Assembly: GCF_000190735.1 (NCBI RefSeq) | Contig: NC_015177.1 | Span: 3,410,001-3,474,000 of the forward strand | Length of the DNA stretch: 64,000 nt | Source of the DNA: Pseudopedobacter saltans DSM 12145 | GTDB taxonomy: Bacteria; Bacteroidota; Bacteroidia; Sphingobacteriales; Sphingobacteriaceae | Direction of reading: 5' to 3' | Shown here: positions 35,283 through 44,610 of the stretch, piece by piece | How positions within the stretch are numbered: position 1 is the stretch's first letter | Layout of the letters: each line of letters starts with the position of its first letter | Notes under the pieces: model-generated | What the model was told of the DNA's origin: nothing | Database searches by the model: none | Seen by the model: the letters and a program-made list of their open reading frames with translations, nothing else | Position numbers and translations under genes: made by a program

Positions 35283-36005
35283 ATGAATTATTTAAAAGCA
35301 TTTACGAAAGGAGCACTATTAGTTGCGGCAACTATAAGTTTAAGCTCTTGTTTGAAAAATAAAGGTAATGACTATGTTCAGCCTGATATTTCCTTAGTCT
35401 CTATTTACCATGCCTCCCCAGGAACTTCAACATTTGATTTTGGTATTGACGGCTACAAAGTAGACTATGGTTTTAAATATAAAGACAGAGCTGGCTATTA
35501 TCAGTTATATACCGGAACAAGAAATATCGCTTTTATAAAAGAAAACGGGACTTCGCTTGCGGATTCTATTCGTACAACAAGTATTGCAGTAAAAAAAGAC
35601 AGTATATACTCTTTATTCCTGATAGGGCCGTCTACAGCGCCTGAAACATTATTAATTAGTGACAGATTGGCGAATCCTGCCAGCGGAAAAGCAAACATCA
35701 GATTTATCAATTTAAGCCCCGATGGCGGAAACTTTACACTCAAAGCTGTAGCTGGTACAACAGACACCACTTTGGTAGAAAATGTAGCGTATAAAAAGGC
35801 AACAGCATTTTCTTCGGTTTTTCCAAAAACCTATAAATTTAGCATTTATAAAGGCGGGAATCTAATAACTAATACCTTAGATATTTCTATAACAGCAGGA
35901 AAAAACTACACTATTTGGGCTTCAGGACTTACTAATGCAACTGGTAGTCAGGTCATTACTTTAAATGTAGATGAGAATAATAGTATACTTCAGAAAAAAG
36001 AATAA
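35283..36005 (+). CDS. DUF4397 lipoprotein
   Basis: The 240-aa precursor has a lipoprotein signal (lipobox LSSC, Cys23). The rest is an Ig-like beta domain pair typical of DUF4397: ISLVSIYHASPGTSTFDFGIDG, AFIKENGTSLADS, NIRFINLSPDGGNFTLKAV and GKNYTIWASGLT. DUF4397 proteins are cell-surface or periplasmic with no assigned biochemical role. It is single, flanked by terminators. Confidence 0.85.
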   Translation: MNYLKAFTKGALLVAATISLSSCLKNKGNDYVQPDISLVSIYHASPGTSTFDFGIDGYKVDYGFKYKDRAGYYQLYTGTRNIAFIKENGTSLADSIRTTSIAVKKDSIYSLFLIGPSTAPETLLISDRLANPASGKANIRFINLSPDGGNFTLKAVAGTTDTTLVENVAYKKATAFSSVFPKTYKFSIYKGGNLITNTLDISITAGKNYTIWASGLTNATGSQVITLNVDENNSILQKKE

Positions 36006-36025
36006 GAACCTATTTTTCTGCTAAT

Positions 36026-36065
36026 AAAAAAGGGAGGAATTTGCTTATAAAATTTCTCCCTTTTT
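36026..36065. terminator. Bidirectional terminator between DUF4397 gene and yjbQ
   Basis: AAAAAAGGGAGGAATT (from 36026) pairs with AATTTCTCCCTTTTT (ending about 36065) with one mismatch; A/T tracts flank both sides. Confidence 0.85.
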
Positions 36066-36080
36066 ATCTTTATGCAATAT

Positions 36081-36503
36081 TTATTCGCCCCAAAAAGTAA
36101 TCACACACTTTCTATTACCTCCATGATTTCTGTGTTCGCAAAGATAAATTCCCTGCCATGTACCTAGCGATAATCTCCCGTTAGAAATTGGAATATTTAC
36201 CGAAGTGCCCAGAATTGAGGATTTTATATGAGCAGGCATATCATCGTCTCCTTCGTAATCGTGTAAATAATAGGGTGCTCTTTCAGGAACCATTTTGTTA
36301 AAGTGAGATTCAAAATCCTTTCTTACAGTATAATCCGCGTTTTCGTTTATTGTCAGCGAAGCGGAAGTATGTTGAATAAAAACCTGGCACATTCCTACAT
36401 TGATTTGCCTTAATTGGGGCATTGCAGCTAAAATCTCATCTGTAACTAAATGAAAACCTCGTTCTCTCGCTTTTAATGTGACATGATGCTGAAATATTTT
36501 CAT
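36081..36503 (-). CDS. YjbQ/UPF0047 family protein
   Basis: The 140-aa protein has the conserved blocks HTSASLTINENADYTVRKDFE (His, Asn, Glu) and GTWQGIYLCEHRNHGG of the UPF0047/YjbQ fold. Members are described as having weak thiamine-phosphate synthase activity when overproduced; the physiological role is unclear. It starts 2 bp after the MFS gene, so the two are co-transcribed. Confidence 0.92.
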   Translation of the reverse strand: MKIFQHHVTLKARERGFHLVTDEILAAMPQLRQINVGMCQVFIQHTSASLTINENADYTVRKDFESHFNKMVPERAPYYLHDYEGDDDMPAHIKSSILGTSVNIPISNGRLSLGTWQGIYLCEHRNHGGNRKCVITFWGE

Positions 36504-36505
36504 AA

Positions 36506-37648
36506 CTAATCTTGGTTTTTAATATTCAATGTTAATACAAAAATCATAAGCCCCAAAAAACTTAGGATTCCAAACGCCCATCTTAAGCTCGTTGCCTGTG
36601 CCAGATAGCCAACAAAAGGCGGTACAATTAAAAAGCCCAGATAACCAATAGTAGATATTGAAGCAACTCTGGTCCCACTATTTACTGTCTTATCTCTTCC
36701 TGCCAAGCTAAATATCAACGGCACAATACACGATACTCCCAGTCCCACACATGCAAAAGCAGGAAATATAACGGCTTTGTATGGAAATAACGCTGCCAAG
36801 AATAATCCTGCGAAAATTAATAATCCGCTAAATTTGATGATGTTCACAATTCCCACTCTATGTACAATTTTGTCACCTCCAAAACGCCCGGTTGTCATAA
36901 ATACCATATATACTACAAACCCAATTATAGCTGTAGAAGCGGGAGCTAATCCAATCTTTTCGAAATAAATAATAGCCCAGTCATACATAACATTTTCAGT
37001 CGCCATACAAGCGAAACAAATAACTGCAAAACCCAAAACAGATTTATCGGGTAAAGAGAAAACGGGCTTTGGCTCTTCCTGAATTGGTTTCTGATAAAGT
37101 GTTTGTGGATAAGCGATTATGGACAATAATGCCATTAAAACGCCAACAATAGGCAAGTGATATTCTGTACCAATATTATTTGCCACCATCAGGTAGCCCA
37201 AACCTGCTCCGGCAAAACCAGCCATACTCCATACGCCGTGGAAAGTTGTGATGATAGATTTTGCATAATATGATTGCACTGCCACCGATTGTCCATTCAT
37301 GGAGATATTCATGATATTTCTTGCAGAACCAAAAACAAACAATACAGCCATTAGCTGTACTGTAGAATTAGTAAAACCCGGTAAACATAAAGTGATATTA
37401 AACAACAACGCTCCAAATAACATAATAAGGTTACTACTATATTTCCGTAACAAATATTTGGTAAGCGGTAAAGTTAGAAGGAGACCTACGGGCATAGCAA
37501 ATAAGACAGTGCCTAACTGGGCTTCGTTTAAATTAAGTTGCTGTTGTATGGTTGGAATTCGCGACGCCCAACTAGCATATCCAAAACCTGATATAAAGAA
37601 AAATATACTACAAGCTGTTCTAATGTGCTTTTGCTCTCTCTGGGACAT
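36506..37648 (-). CDS. MFS transporter
   Basis: The 380-aa polytopic protein has about twelve membrane spans and MFS loops such as TKYLLRKYSSN and GRFGGDKIVHRVG (the GxxxDxxxRR-like signature in the second half). It resembles the FucP/YbjJ-like branch by overall pattern, but the substrate is unknown. It is first in a two-gene unit with yjbQ. The start is 303 bp from htpG on the other strand. Confidence 0.85.
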   Translation of the reverse strand: MSQREQKHIRTACSIFFFISGFGYASWASRIPTIQQQLNLNEAQLGTVLFAMPVGLLLTLPLTKYLLRKYSSNLIMLFGALLFNITLCLPGFTNSTVQLMAVLFVFGSARNIMNISMNGQSVAVQSYYAKSIITTFHGVWSMAGFAGAGLGYLMVANNIGTEYHLPIVGVLMALLSIIAYPQTLYQKPIQEEPKPVFSLPDKSVLGFAVICFACMATENVMYDWAIIYFEKIGLAPASTAIIGFVVYMVFMTTGRFGGDKIVHRVGIVNIIKFSGLLIFAGLFLAALFPYKAVIFPAFACVGLGVSCIVPLIFSLAGRDKTVNSGTRVASISTIGYLGFLIVPPFVGYLAQATSLRWAFGILSFLGLMIFVLTLNIKNQD

Positions 37649-37706
37649 GATTTTAATAATTGTGCAAAGCTACCAAGAGATTTAGCGTTGTAAAAATTTT
37701 AAGAGT

Positions 37707-37874
37707 TTATTTTTTAAATCGGATTATTTTGGCTCTGTTATTTCCACCAACAGAGCCAAAACCGACGTTTTTCAAAATGATATAGGGCCATCGACACCCT
37801 TCATAAACAAGTATGATACCAAAAATCGCAATCCAGTAAAATTTTTCCAAAAAAAACTTGCAAACATCTGCCAT
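37707..37874 (-). CDS. Possible small membrane protein (about 55 aa)
   Basis: A frame from an ATG at 37874 (or 37922) to 37707 reads MADVCKFFLEKFYW, then a hydrophobic stretch IAIFGIILVYEG, then a basic tail ending NNRAKIIRFKK. A single span with a basic end looks plausible for a real small protein. Against it: the reading frame overlaps a 13-bp perfect inverted repeat (37727-37761) and no family is recognised. It lies downstream of nothing on its strand, between htpG and the MFS gene. Confidence 0.3.
   Translation of the reverse strand: MADVCKFFLEKFYWIAIFGIILVYEGCRWPYIILKNVGFGSVGGNNRAKIIRFKK
37727..37761. repeat. 13-bp perfect inverted repeat upstream of htpG
   Basis: TTTTGGCTCTGTT (37727-37739) pairs exactly with AACAGAGCCAAAA (37749-37761), loop nine bases. 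It lies 191 bp before htpG and could be a terminator for the small minus-strand frame or a regulatory dyad. The T run following on the minus strand is short. Confidence 0.5.
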
Positions 37875-37951
37875 CTTGGCACTTAAAACAGATTGGTATA
37901 ACACTTGATAAATCTTCTGCAACTAGTATTAAATCAATAAATTTTAAGAAA

Positions 37952-39838
37952 ATGCAGGAAAAAGGAACAATTTCTATTCATACCGAGAACATCTTCCCGA
38001 TTATTAAAAAGTTCTTATACTCTGACAATGAAATTTTCTTACGTGAGTTAGTGTCTAACGCCGCGGATGCGACGCAGAAGATTAAAAGACTAGCTTCTTT
38101 AGGACAATACAATGGAGAATTAGGAGATTTAAGAGTTGATGTTTCTTTCGATGAGAAAGCAAAAACCATTACCATTAGTGATAAAGGTATTGGTATGACA
38201 GCCGAGGAAATCAAAAAATACATTAATCAGATAGCATTTTCCGGCGCAACAGAATTTGTAGAGAAATTTAAAGATGCTAAAGATGCCAACGAAATCATTG
38301 GTAAATTTGGTTTAGGATTCTATTCTGCGTTTATGGTTGCCAGCCAGGTAGAAATTCAATCCTTATCTTATCAGGATGGTGCAGAGCCGGCTCGCTGGAT
38401 CTGCGACGGCAGTACAGAATTTGAAATCGGTCCTGGAAACAGAACAGAACGCGGTACAGATATTATCCTTCACATCAATTCAGAATCTGAAGAATTTTTA
38501 AGCCAGCATAAACTTCAGGAAATCCTTGATAAGTACTTCAAGTTCTTACCTACAAAATTAGTTTTTGGAAAAAGATCGGAAAGTGTTGAAGACGGAACTG
38601 ACAAAGACGGAAAACCACAATACAAATCTGTAGAAGTTGATAATGTGATCAACTATGCGAAACCAATCTGGACAATCGCACCTTCTGAACTGAAAGAAGA
38701 AAATTATAAAGAATTCTATCGTCAGCTTTATCCATTTGCGGATGATCCTTTATTCTGGATTCATCTAAATGTTGATTATCCATTCAATTTAACCGGAGTA
38801 CTTTATTTTCCGAAAGTAAAAACGGATATGGATTTCCAACGCAACAAAATCAAATTGTTCAGCAGGCAGGTTTTCATTACCGATGAGGTAAAAGACATCG
38901 TTCCCGAATTCCTGATGTTATTACATGGTGTTATCGATTCACCGGATATCCCACTGAACGTTTCAAGAAGTTTCTTACAGGCAGATTCTAACGTTAAAAA
39001 AATCAATAGCTACATCACTAAAAAAGTAGCTGAGAAATTAGGAGAGTTGTTCAAAAAAGATCGTACAGGTTACGAGGAAAAATGGAGCGACATTGGGCTG
39101 TTTGTTAAATACGGAATGATTAGCGATGAGAAATTCTATGAAAAAGCCAAAGATTTCGGATTGCTAACAAGTACCGATAATAAAAACTATACGCTGGAAG
39201 AATACAAAGAAAAAGTTAAAATAAATCAAACCGACAAAGACGGAAATGTGGTTTATTTATACACTAATGATCCAGATAAACAAGACGCCTTTATTCAATC
39301 TGCTCAGAAAAAAGGATACGACGTATTGTTGATGAACACACCTATCGATGGGCACTTTGTAACCAACATCGAGCATAAATTGGAAAAAGTAAGTATAAAG
39401 CGTGTTGATGCGGATGTTGTTGATAAGTTGATTGATAAAGACGAGAAATTAGAGCATATTCTTTCTGAAGAGCAATCTAATAAAGTGAAAGAAGTGTTTG
39501 AAAAAGCGATTAACAAACCAACTTATAAGGTTTCTGTTGTTGCTATGAGTCCGGAAGAGCTTCCCGTAACTGTTACAATGGACGAATTTATGCGTCGTAT
39601 GAAAGAAATGGCTGCAATGGGTGGCGGTGGAATGCAATTTTACGGAAGCATGCCAGACAGCTATAATGTGGCAATTAACGGAAATCATAAATTGGTTAGC
39701 AAAATTTTGGAAAGCGCTGACGAAAAAGCTCAGTCTGAATTGGCTAAACAAGCTTTTGATCTTGCTTTATTATCACAAGGTTTATTAACCGGAGCAGATC
39801 TTACTGCTTTCGTGAATAGAAGCGTTTCGTTAATCTAA
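37952..39838 (+). CDS. htpG: Molecular chaperone HtpG (Hsp90)
   Basis: The 628-aa protein has the N-terminal GHKL ATPase motifs: FLRELVSNAADATQKI, SDKGIGMTAEEIKKYI, GKFGLGFYSAFMVA. A middle domain (residues about 230-490: NRTERGTDIILHI, DPLFWIHLNVDYPFNL) and a C-terminal dimerisation domain follow. HtpG is the cytosolic bacterial Hsp90. It is monocistronic with a terminator. No CIRCE or other heat-shock operator was recognised upstream. Confidence 0.97.
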   Translation: MQEKGTISIHTENIFPIIKKFLYSDNEIFLRELVSNAADATQKIKRLASLGQYNGELGDLRVDVSFDEKAKTITISDKGIGMTAEEIKKYINQIAFSGATEFVEKFKDAKDANEIIGKFGLGFYSAFMVASQVEIQSLSYQDGAEPARWICDGSTEFEIGPGNRTERGTDIILHINSESEEFLSQHKLQEILDKYFKFLPTKLVFGKRSESVEDGTDKDGKPQYKSVEVDNVINYAKPIWTIAPSELKEENYKEFYRQLYPFADDPLFWIHLNVDYPFNLTGVLYFPKVKTDMDFQRNKIKLFSRQVFITDEVKDIVPEFLMLLHGVIDSPDIPLNVSRSFLQADSNVKKINSYITKKVAEKLGELFKKDRTGYEEKWSDIGLFVKYGMISDEKFYEKAKDFGLLTSTDNKNYTLEEYKEKVKINQTDKDGNVVYLYTNDPDKQDAFIQSAQKKGYDVLLMNTPIDGHFVTNIEHKLEKVSIKRVDADVVDKLIDKDEKLEHILSEEQSNKVKEVFEKAINKPTYKVSVVAMSPEELPVTVTMDEFMRRMKEMAAMGGGGMQFYGSMPDSYNVAINGNHKLVSKILESADEKAQSELAKQAFDLALLSQGLLTGADLTAFVNRSVSLI

Positions 39839-39864
39839 GCGAATCGATAAGATATTATATAAGT

Positions 39865-39899
39865 ATCCCAATGGAGCAATCTGTTGGGATTTTCTTTTT
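39865..39899 (+). terminator. Intrinsic terminator after htpG
   Basis: ATCCCAA (39865-39871) pairs with TTGGGAT (39884-39890), then TTTCTTTTT. It lies 26 bp after the stop. Confidence 0.85.
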
Positions 39900-40293
39900 A
39901 AGACAAAAACCGACGCCGCAATTCTGGAGACGGCATCATGCAAGAATCTTTCTTACCAAACCACTTATACCTATTTTTAGCAATCAGATTATAAACGGCA
40001 TCTCTTATAAAAGTTGGAAGAATAATAAAAACATATAACAATGGCCATAAACCATTTAGTTTCTTTAACACACGTAACGCAGCAGTAGATTTAGAATAAG
40101 TTTTGCGGTCCTCTAAGAGAACGACTGTACTCAATTTCTGACTGGCAACAAAGGAATTTACTAATGTTTTTTGCGCAAAGTCGGACTGTAACGAGGCAAA
40201 CATGAATCTTTCTTTCTTGTCGTGTTTGATTACGAATTGTACAAAACTATTGCATAGGTTACAAACACCGTCAAAAAGGATTACAGAATGCAT
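39898..40293 (-). CDS. DCC-family thiol-disulfide oxidoreductase (DUF393)
   Basis: The 131-aa protein opens with the DCC signature DGVCNLCNSFVQFVI (Asp then CxxC), followed by ASLQSDFAQK and the C-terminal RYKWFGKKD. DUF393 proteins have a thioredoxin-like fold and are presumed thiol-disulfide oxidoreductases; physiological substrates are not known. It converges on htpG and is separated from it by a terminator. Confidence 0.88.
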   Translation of the reverse strand: MHSVILFDGVCNLCNSFVQFVIKHDKKERFMFASLQSDFAQKTLVNSFVASQKLSTVVLLEDRKTYSKSTAALRVLKKLNGLWPLLYVFIILPTFIRDAVYNLIAKNRYKWFGKKDSCMMPSPELRRRFLS

Positions 40294-40332
40294 CTACAAT
40301 GTTAACAAAAATTCCGTCTATTGTGAATAACA

Positions 40333-40518
40333 TTAAAATAAAGAAATCAAAGTCTTAATGCTCACCTTCTCAATCACCGGTGCGACAATATTTATAGACG
40401 ATAGATCATTTCCTTTGTCTTCTTCTGTAACATTAAAAGCTAAGGAAAGTCCAATAAAGAAGATTACCGGGATAATCAACATAATGAACGGCGAAACGGA
40501 TGTTTTTAAGTTTTTCAT
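40333..40518 (-). CDS. Small single-span membrane protein, unknown
   Basis: The frame of 61 aa from ATG 40518 (preceded by AAAAGGTT, a fair ribosome site; an ATG nine codons earlier is less likely) has one strong membrane span, FIMLIIPVIFFIGLSLAF, and a C-terminal polar part. It lies between the DCC gene and the divergent LytS-type kinase gene. No family was recognised. Hydrophobic pattern and ribosome site make it a plausible gene, but not certain. Confidence 0.5.
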   Translation of the reverse strand: MKNLKTSVSPFIMLIIPVIFFIGLSLAFNVTEEDKGNDLSSINIVAPVIEKVSIKTLISLF

Positions 40519-40670
40519 AACCTTTTGTTTTTGTTTGATGATCAAAGATTCATCTAATTTTTTGGTCTGGAAAAAGTATTAGACTAACGCCAAAAAGTAT
40601 TAGACAAATCGGCTTTTTAGCATCTTTTACTGGTAGGTAGATATTTTGGCAGTTCGTCGATAAAATTAGC

Positions 40671-40700
40671 CTGTTCATCGAAAAAGTCATTATAATTTTG
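40671..40700 (+). promoter_or_regulatory. Putative promoter of LytS-type kinase gene
   Basis: CTG (40671-40673, one mismatch to TTG), a 19-base spacer, then TAATTTTG (40693-40700) lie 34 bp before the ATG at 40734. Confidence 0.45.
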
Positions 40701-40733
40701 TAGGGATTTTTTTCTCATCTTTAAGCTGAAATT

Positions 40734-41762
40734 ATGAATTGGAAAAAGAAAGCATCATTACATGCATTAATCTGGCTGTTTTTAGTCGCAATTTTTACGT
40801 TAGTTGCCACCGGCGGACTAAACTCAAGTCAGGGGTTTCTGATTCATTTTTTAATTATGTCTGTGTGGAATATTATTATATTCTATACTAATCTCTACCT
40901 GATTATTCCCGTTACGCTCAATAAAAGGAAGTTCTTTTTATGGATTGCTGCCTGTACTTTACTTGTTATAGTCTTTGGTTTTCTTAAGTATTTCGAAAGC
41001 TTTTACATGTTCAACCTTAGCGACATGGAAATTAGTATCAAAGGAAAAAAGATTGTCAGCAACGAGTTTTGGACAGATATGATTTCTTCCCTAATGGTTA
41101 ATGGCTTTTTTATTTTCCTAAGTACTGTTTATAAATTCACGGTAGATTGGTTCTTCAATGAAAAGGAAAAAAACGATCTGGAAAAGCAGAGCCTGACTGC
41201 CGAACTTTCATTTTTAAGATCTCAAATCAACCCACATTTTTTATTCAATTCTTTAAATAATATATATTCTCTCGCTTATCAAAAGTCGGATGACGCACCA
41301 ACAGCAATTCTGAAACTTTCGGAAATTATGCGCTATATGCTTTATGAAAGTAATGATGAGAGTGTACTTTTAAGTAAGGAAATCAATTATTTACAAAGTT
41401 ATATCGACTTGCAAAAACTCAGGTTTAAAGGTGAAGGCCAAATCGAATTGCTAGTTGAAGGAAATATAGACAGTCAGGTTATTGTTCCTTTGATGCTTAT
41501 TTCATTCGTTGAAAATGCCTTTAAACATGGTATAGCGACAGACCCTGCGCATCCGATAAAAATTAATATCTCCGTTTTCGAAAATAATCTGTTATTTACT
41601 TTATCAAATCTTAAAAACAAGCAGTTAAATAAAGATAAAACCGGCGGAATCGGTATGTCTAACGTAAAAAGACGTTTGGATTTAACTTATCCCAACCGAT
41701 ATAAGTTAAATGTAGAGAATAATGCAGACGATTATTTCTGCGAATTATATCTAAATTTATAG
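40734..41762 (+). CDS. LytS-type sensor histidine kinase
   Basis: The 342-aa protein has four membrane spans in residues 8-135, then a short coiled linker (FNEKEKNDLEKQSLTAELSFLRSQ) and the His_kinase domain with phospho-acceptor in QINPHFLFNSLNN (His near residue 166). The ATPase part has ISFVENAFKHGI and GGIGMSNVKRRL. The short membrane module has no large extracytoplasmic sensor domain. It lies 1 bp before the LytTR response regulator gene, forming a complete two-component system. The signal is not known. Confidence 0.93.
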   Translation: MNWKKKASLHALIWLFLVAIFTLVATGGLNSSQGFLIHFLIMSVWNIIIFYTNLYLIIPVTLNKRKFFLWIAACTLLVIVFGFLKYFESFYMFNLSDMEISIKGKKIVSNEFWTDMISSLMVNGFFIFLSTVYKFTVDWFFNEKEKNDLEKQSLTAELSFLRSQINPHFLFNSLNNIYSLAYQKSDDAPTAILKLSEIMRYMLYESNDESVLLSKEINYLQSYIDLQKLRFKGEGQIELLVEGNIDSQVIVPLMLISFVENAFKHGIATDPAHPIKINISVFENNLLFTLSNLKNKQLNKDKTGGIGMSNVKRRLDLTYPNRYKLNVENNADDYFCELYLNL

Positions 41763-41763
41763 C

Positions 41764-42525
41764 ATGACAAATATTCGCTGTATTGTTGTAGACGATGAGC
41801 CACTTGCTATAGATATTTTGAATGATTACATTTCAAAAATCCCTTTTTTGGAACTGATAAAAAGCTTCCGGAATCCAATAGAAGCTTTACAGGCCGTACA
41901 AAATGACGAAGCAGATTTGGTTTTTCTAGATGTTCAGATGCCGGAACTCACCGGAATTCAATTTTTAAAAATCGCAAACAACAAATGCAAGGTTATTTTA
42001 ACTACTGCCTATCCGGAATACGCTTTAGAAGGTTATGAACTTAATGTTGTCGATTACTTACTAAAACCCATTGCTTTTGACCGTTTTTATAAGGCCGCTG
42101 AAAAAGCTAAGGCTTTGCTTTCTTTGAGTCAAACTAACGGAAATGCTCCTTTACCGTCAGCAACAAATTCGGCAGAGCAAACTACCCCAAAGCCAGCTAT
42201 TGGCAACGATTTCATATTTGTTAAAACAGAGCATAAAATCCAGAAAATCTATTTAAATGATATTTTATACATAGAAGGTCTTAAGGATTATATTTCCATT
42301 TTTACTAAAACAGAAAGGATCATCACCTTGCAAAGCATGAAAAAAATGGAAGAGACCTTGCCCTCATATCATTTTGTAAGGGTTCATAAATCTTACATTA
42401 TTGCTTTGGATAAAATAGAAAGTATAGAACGTAGCCGGATTTTCATCACTGACAAAATTATTCCAGTTGGAGATACTTACCGGGATGAATTCTTTAAAAT
42501 TATCGAAAACAAAAATATCACCTAA
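41764..42525 (+). CDS. LytTR-family response regulator
   Basis: The 253-aa protein has a receiver domain (residues 1-120) with acidic pair Asp10-Asp11, phospho-acceptor Asp56 (VFLDVQMPELTG) and Lys in DYLLKPIAF. A linker rich in Pro/Ser/Thr (about 125-145) leads to a LytTR DNA-binding domain (FVKTEHKIQKIYLNDILYIE, HFVRVHKSYIIAL). It is the partner of the preceding kinase. The next gene, a DUF481 barrel 59 bp downstream, might be a target, but this is not shown. Confidence 0.93.
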   Translation: MTNIRCIVVDDEPLAIDILNDYISKIPFLELIKSFRNPIEALQAVQNDEADLVFLDVQMPELTGIQFLKIANNKCKVILTTAYPEYALEGYELNVVDYLLKPIAFDRFYKAAEKAKALLSLSQTNGNAPLPSATNSAEQTTPKPAIGNDFIFVKTEHKIQKIYLNDILYIEGLKDYISIFTKTERIITLQSMKKMEETLPSYHFVRVHKSYIIALDKIESIERSRIFITDKIIPVGDTYRDEFFKIIENKNIT

Positions 42526-42584
42526 ACCTTCTTATATAAGAATAAATTCCAAGGAAATACAAAAATACTGGAGTTCAATATAAA

Positions 42585-43319
42585 ATGTTTAGATCTTTTT
42601 GTACTTTATTATTGATATTACTGACGAAAATCAGTTTCTCGCAGTTTAACGATAGCACAAAGTATTATATCAACTTTGCGTCTTCCGGTTCTATCAATAA
42701 AACTCAGGATGGCAGCTCATATCTGCTAAACAACGGCTTTCAATTTCAGGTAAGAAAAGAAGTTATCGAATCAAATTTTTACAGTAATTGGATTTATGGC
42801 AAGCAAAATCAAAAACTAAGTAATAACGACTTTTCAACAACGTTAGATTTCAATATCTACAATAGAAAGGCTCCTAATTTATATTATTGGGGACTCGCAA
42901 ATTACAACACCAGTTACTCCTTAAAAATCAACAATCAATTATTAACAGGAGCGGGGCTTGCCTACAACATCATCAACAAAAACAATCAAAAACTAAATGT
43001 CAGCGATGGTATTCTCTTTGACAGAAGTGACATTATGCTTGCAGATAGCACTCAGGAAATTTATAGCACATGGAGGAATTCATTCCGGCTGTCCTTTAAA
43101 TTCGTTATCAATGAGATTTTTACACTACAAAGTACCAGTTTTATTCAAAATTCCCTGGATAAAAAAGACGATTATATCATCAAATCCAATAATGGTTTAA
43201 TTATTAAATTGACAAATTGGCTTTCCTTCGAAACGAAATACACATTTAACAAGATTTCCCGGACAAAAAGGGAAAATCAATTATTTAGTTACGGATTAAA
43301 GCTGGAGAAGTATTTTTAG
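42585..43319 (+). CDS. DUF481-type outer-membrane protein
   Basis: The 244-aa precursor has a signal peptide (about residues 1-19, ending SFSQ) and a C-terminal barrel pattern of alternating residues ending in LKLEKYF with a terminal Phe. Blocks such as NNGFQFQVRKEV, TTLDFNIYNRKAPN and TGAGLAYNIINKNNQ are like the DUF481 (YdiY) family. It lies in the outer membrane. Role unknown. It follows the two-component genes and may share their transcript. Confidence 0.75.
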   Translation: MFRSFCTLLLILLTKISFSQFNDSTKYYINFASSGSINKTQDGSSYLLNNGFQFQVRKEVIESNFYSNWIYGKQNQKLSNNDFSTTLDFNIYNRKAPNLYYWGLANYNTSYSLKINNQLLTGAGLAYNIINKNNQKLNVSDGILFDRSDIMLADSTQEIYSTWRNSFRLSFKFVINEIFTLQSTSFIQNSLDKKDDYIIKSNNGLIIKLTNWLSFETKYTFNKISRTKRENQLFSYGLKLEKYF

Positions 43320-43378
43320 ATATGATGTGTACGCTGTCCTTAATGATTTTATTTTAAATTTGTGCCCATTGTAAACAT

Positions 43379-44116
43379 ATGAATAAGTTTTTCGGATATT
43401 TTTTAAGCATTTTACACTACCTGTATTTCCTTTTGGTGTTGATTGTTTTTCAACCAATCCAATGGCTTTCGCTGAAGCTGGGTGGCTACACAGCACATAA
43501 ACATTCTGTAGACATTTTAAATGCTTTTCTAATCAGTACTTATTATGTATTAGGTTGTCGTGTTTCATTTACAGATGAACAACATCTACCTACCGGTCGT
43601 CCGATTATCTTTGTTGCCAACCATCAAAGTATGTATGATATTCCGCCTTTGATCTGGTTTCTAAGAAAATATCATGCAAAATTTATTTCGAAGATAGAAT
43701 TAACAAAAGGTATTCCTTCCATATCCTTTAATTTAAAACACGGGGGCGGCGCAAACATAGATCGCAAAGATTCTAAACAAAGTATTGTAGAAATTGCAGG
43801 TTTGGGGACAAGGATGAAAAAAAACAATTGGAGCGCAGTAATTTTCCCGGAGGGTACTCGATCAAAAACAGGCGCAGTAAAAACCTTTCATATTGGCGGA
43901 ATTGCAACTTTATTGAAAAAAGCTCCAAATGCTTTAATCGTGCCAATTGCAATAGAGAACTCGTGGAAGATGAATAAATATGGTAAGTTTCCTTTAAGTC
44001 CTTTTCATCATCTTAAATTCACCGTTTTGCCATCGATAGAACCGGCAGAGAAGCCCATCGAAGAAGTTGTTCTGGCTGCAGAAAACGAAATCAGAACTTT
44101 TGTAGAGAAGTACTAA
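43379..44116 (+). CDS. plsC: 1-acyl-glycerol-3-phosphate acyltransferase (PlsC-like)
   Basis: The 245-aa membrane protein has an N-terminal span (about residues 5-30) and PlsC motifs: His82-QSMY-Asp87 (the HX4D pair in VANHQSMYDIP), FPEGTRSKTG near residue 158, and VPIAIENS. It transfers the second acyl chain to lysophosphatidic acid at the inner membrane. A TAAATTTG box lies at 43355-43362, 16 bases before the ATG. The last four bases overlap the stop of the convergent thioredoxin-like gene. Confidence 0.92.
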   Translation: MNKFFGYFLSILHYLYFLLVLIVFQPIQWLSLKLGGYTAHKHSVDILNAFLISTYYVLGCRVSFTDEQHLPTGRPIIFVANHQSMYDIPPLIWFLRKYHAKFISKIELTKGIPSISFNLKHGGGANIDRKDSKQSIVEIAGLGTRMKKNNWSAVIFPEGTRSKTGAVKTFHIGGIATLLKKAPNALIVPIAIENSWKMNKYGKFPLSPFHHLKFTVLPSIEPAEKPIEEVVLAAENEIRTFVEKY

Positions 44117-44604
44117 TATTTATAGTTTTTAGGATCCAATGCTGCAGGCGCCCACGCTTTCAAAAAATCGGACACTTTTTCTGCATCATGCCCATCACCA
44201 GATTCTAAATAAACCGAATTTTGTGTATGTATTCGCTTTCCGTTCTGATCAAGGATTACAAAAACAGGAAAACCAAAACGTTGGGGAAACTCCAATTGCT
44301 TTAATATGACTTCATTTTTATTTTCCTTACTATAATTCAGGTGTACAACAACAAAATTGTTGTTAAGTAAACTATTCAGATTTTTATCCGCATTCACCAA
44401 TTCGTTAAACCGTAAACACCAAACGCACCAATTTCCTCCAATTTGTATAAAAACGTTTTTGTTTTCCACTTTGGCTTTTGCGATTGCATCTTCTAGCTGC
44501 TCCTGCGCATTAGCATTCGGATTATAAATTTTAGGCGCTGCATTTTGTGCTTCTACAGAAAAGAAAACGCCCATTAACGCTATAAAAATAAATACCTTTT
44601 TCAT
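44113..44604 (-). CDS. Exported thioredoxin-like protein
   Basis: The 163-aa precursor has a signal peptide (about residues 1-20, ending SVEAQ), then a thioredoxin-like fold with redox motif Cys60-Val-Trp-Cys63 (IQIGGNWCVWCLRF) and a cis-Pro loop, RFGFPVFVILDQ. It is like DUF255/thioredoxin_7 proteins of the periplasm. It lies 6 bp after a small membrane-anchored unknown gene, so they are co-transcribed. The 3' end overlaps the plsC-like gene by four bases in convergent orientation. Confidence 0.85.
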   Translation of the reverse strand: MKKVFIFIALMGVFFSVEAQNAAPKIYNPNANAQEQLEDAIAKAKVENKNVFIQIGGNWCVWCLRFNELVNADKNLNSLLNNNFVVVHLNYSKENKNEVILKQLEFPQRFGFPVFVILDQNGKRIHTQNSVYLESGDGHDAEKVSDFLKAWAPAALDPKNYKY

Positions 44605-44610
44605 TAGCTC

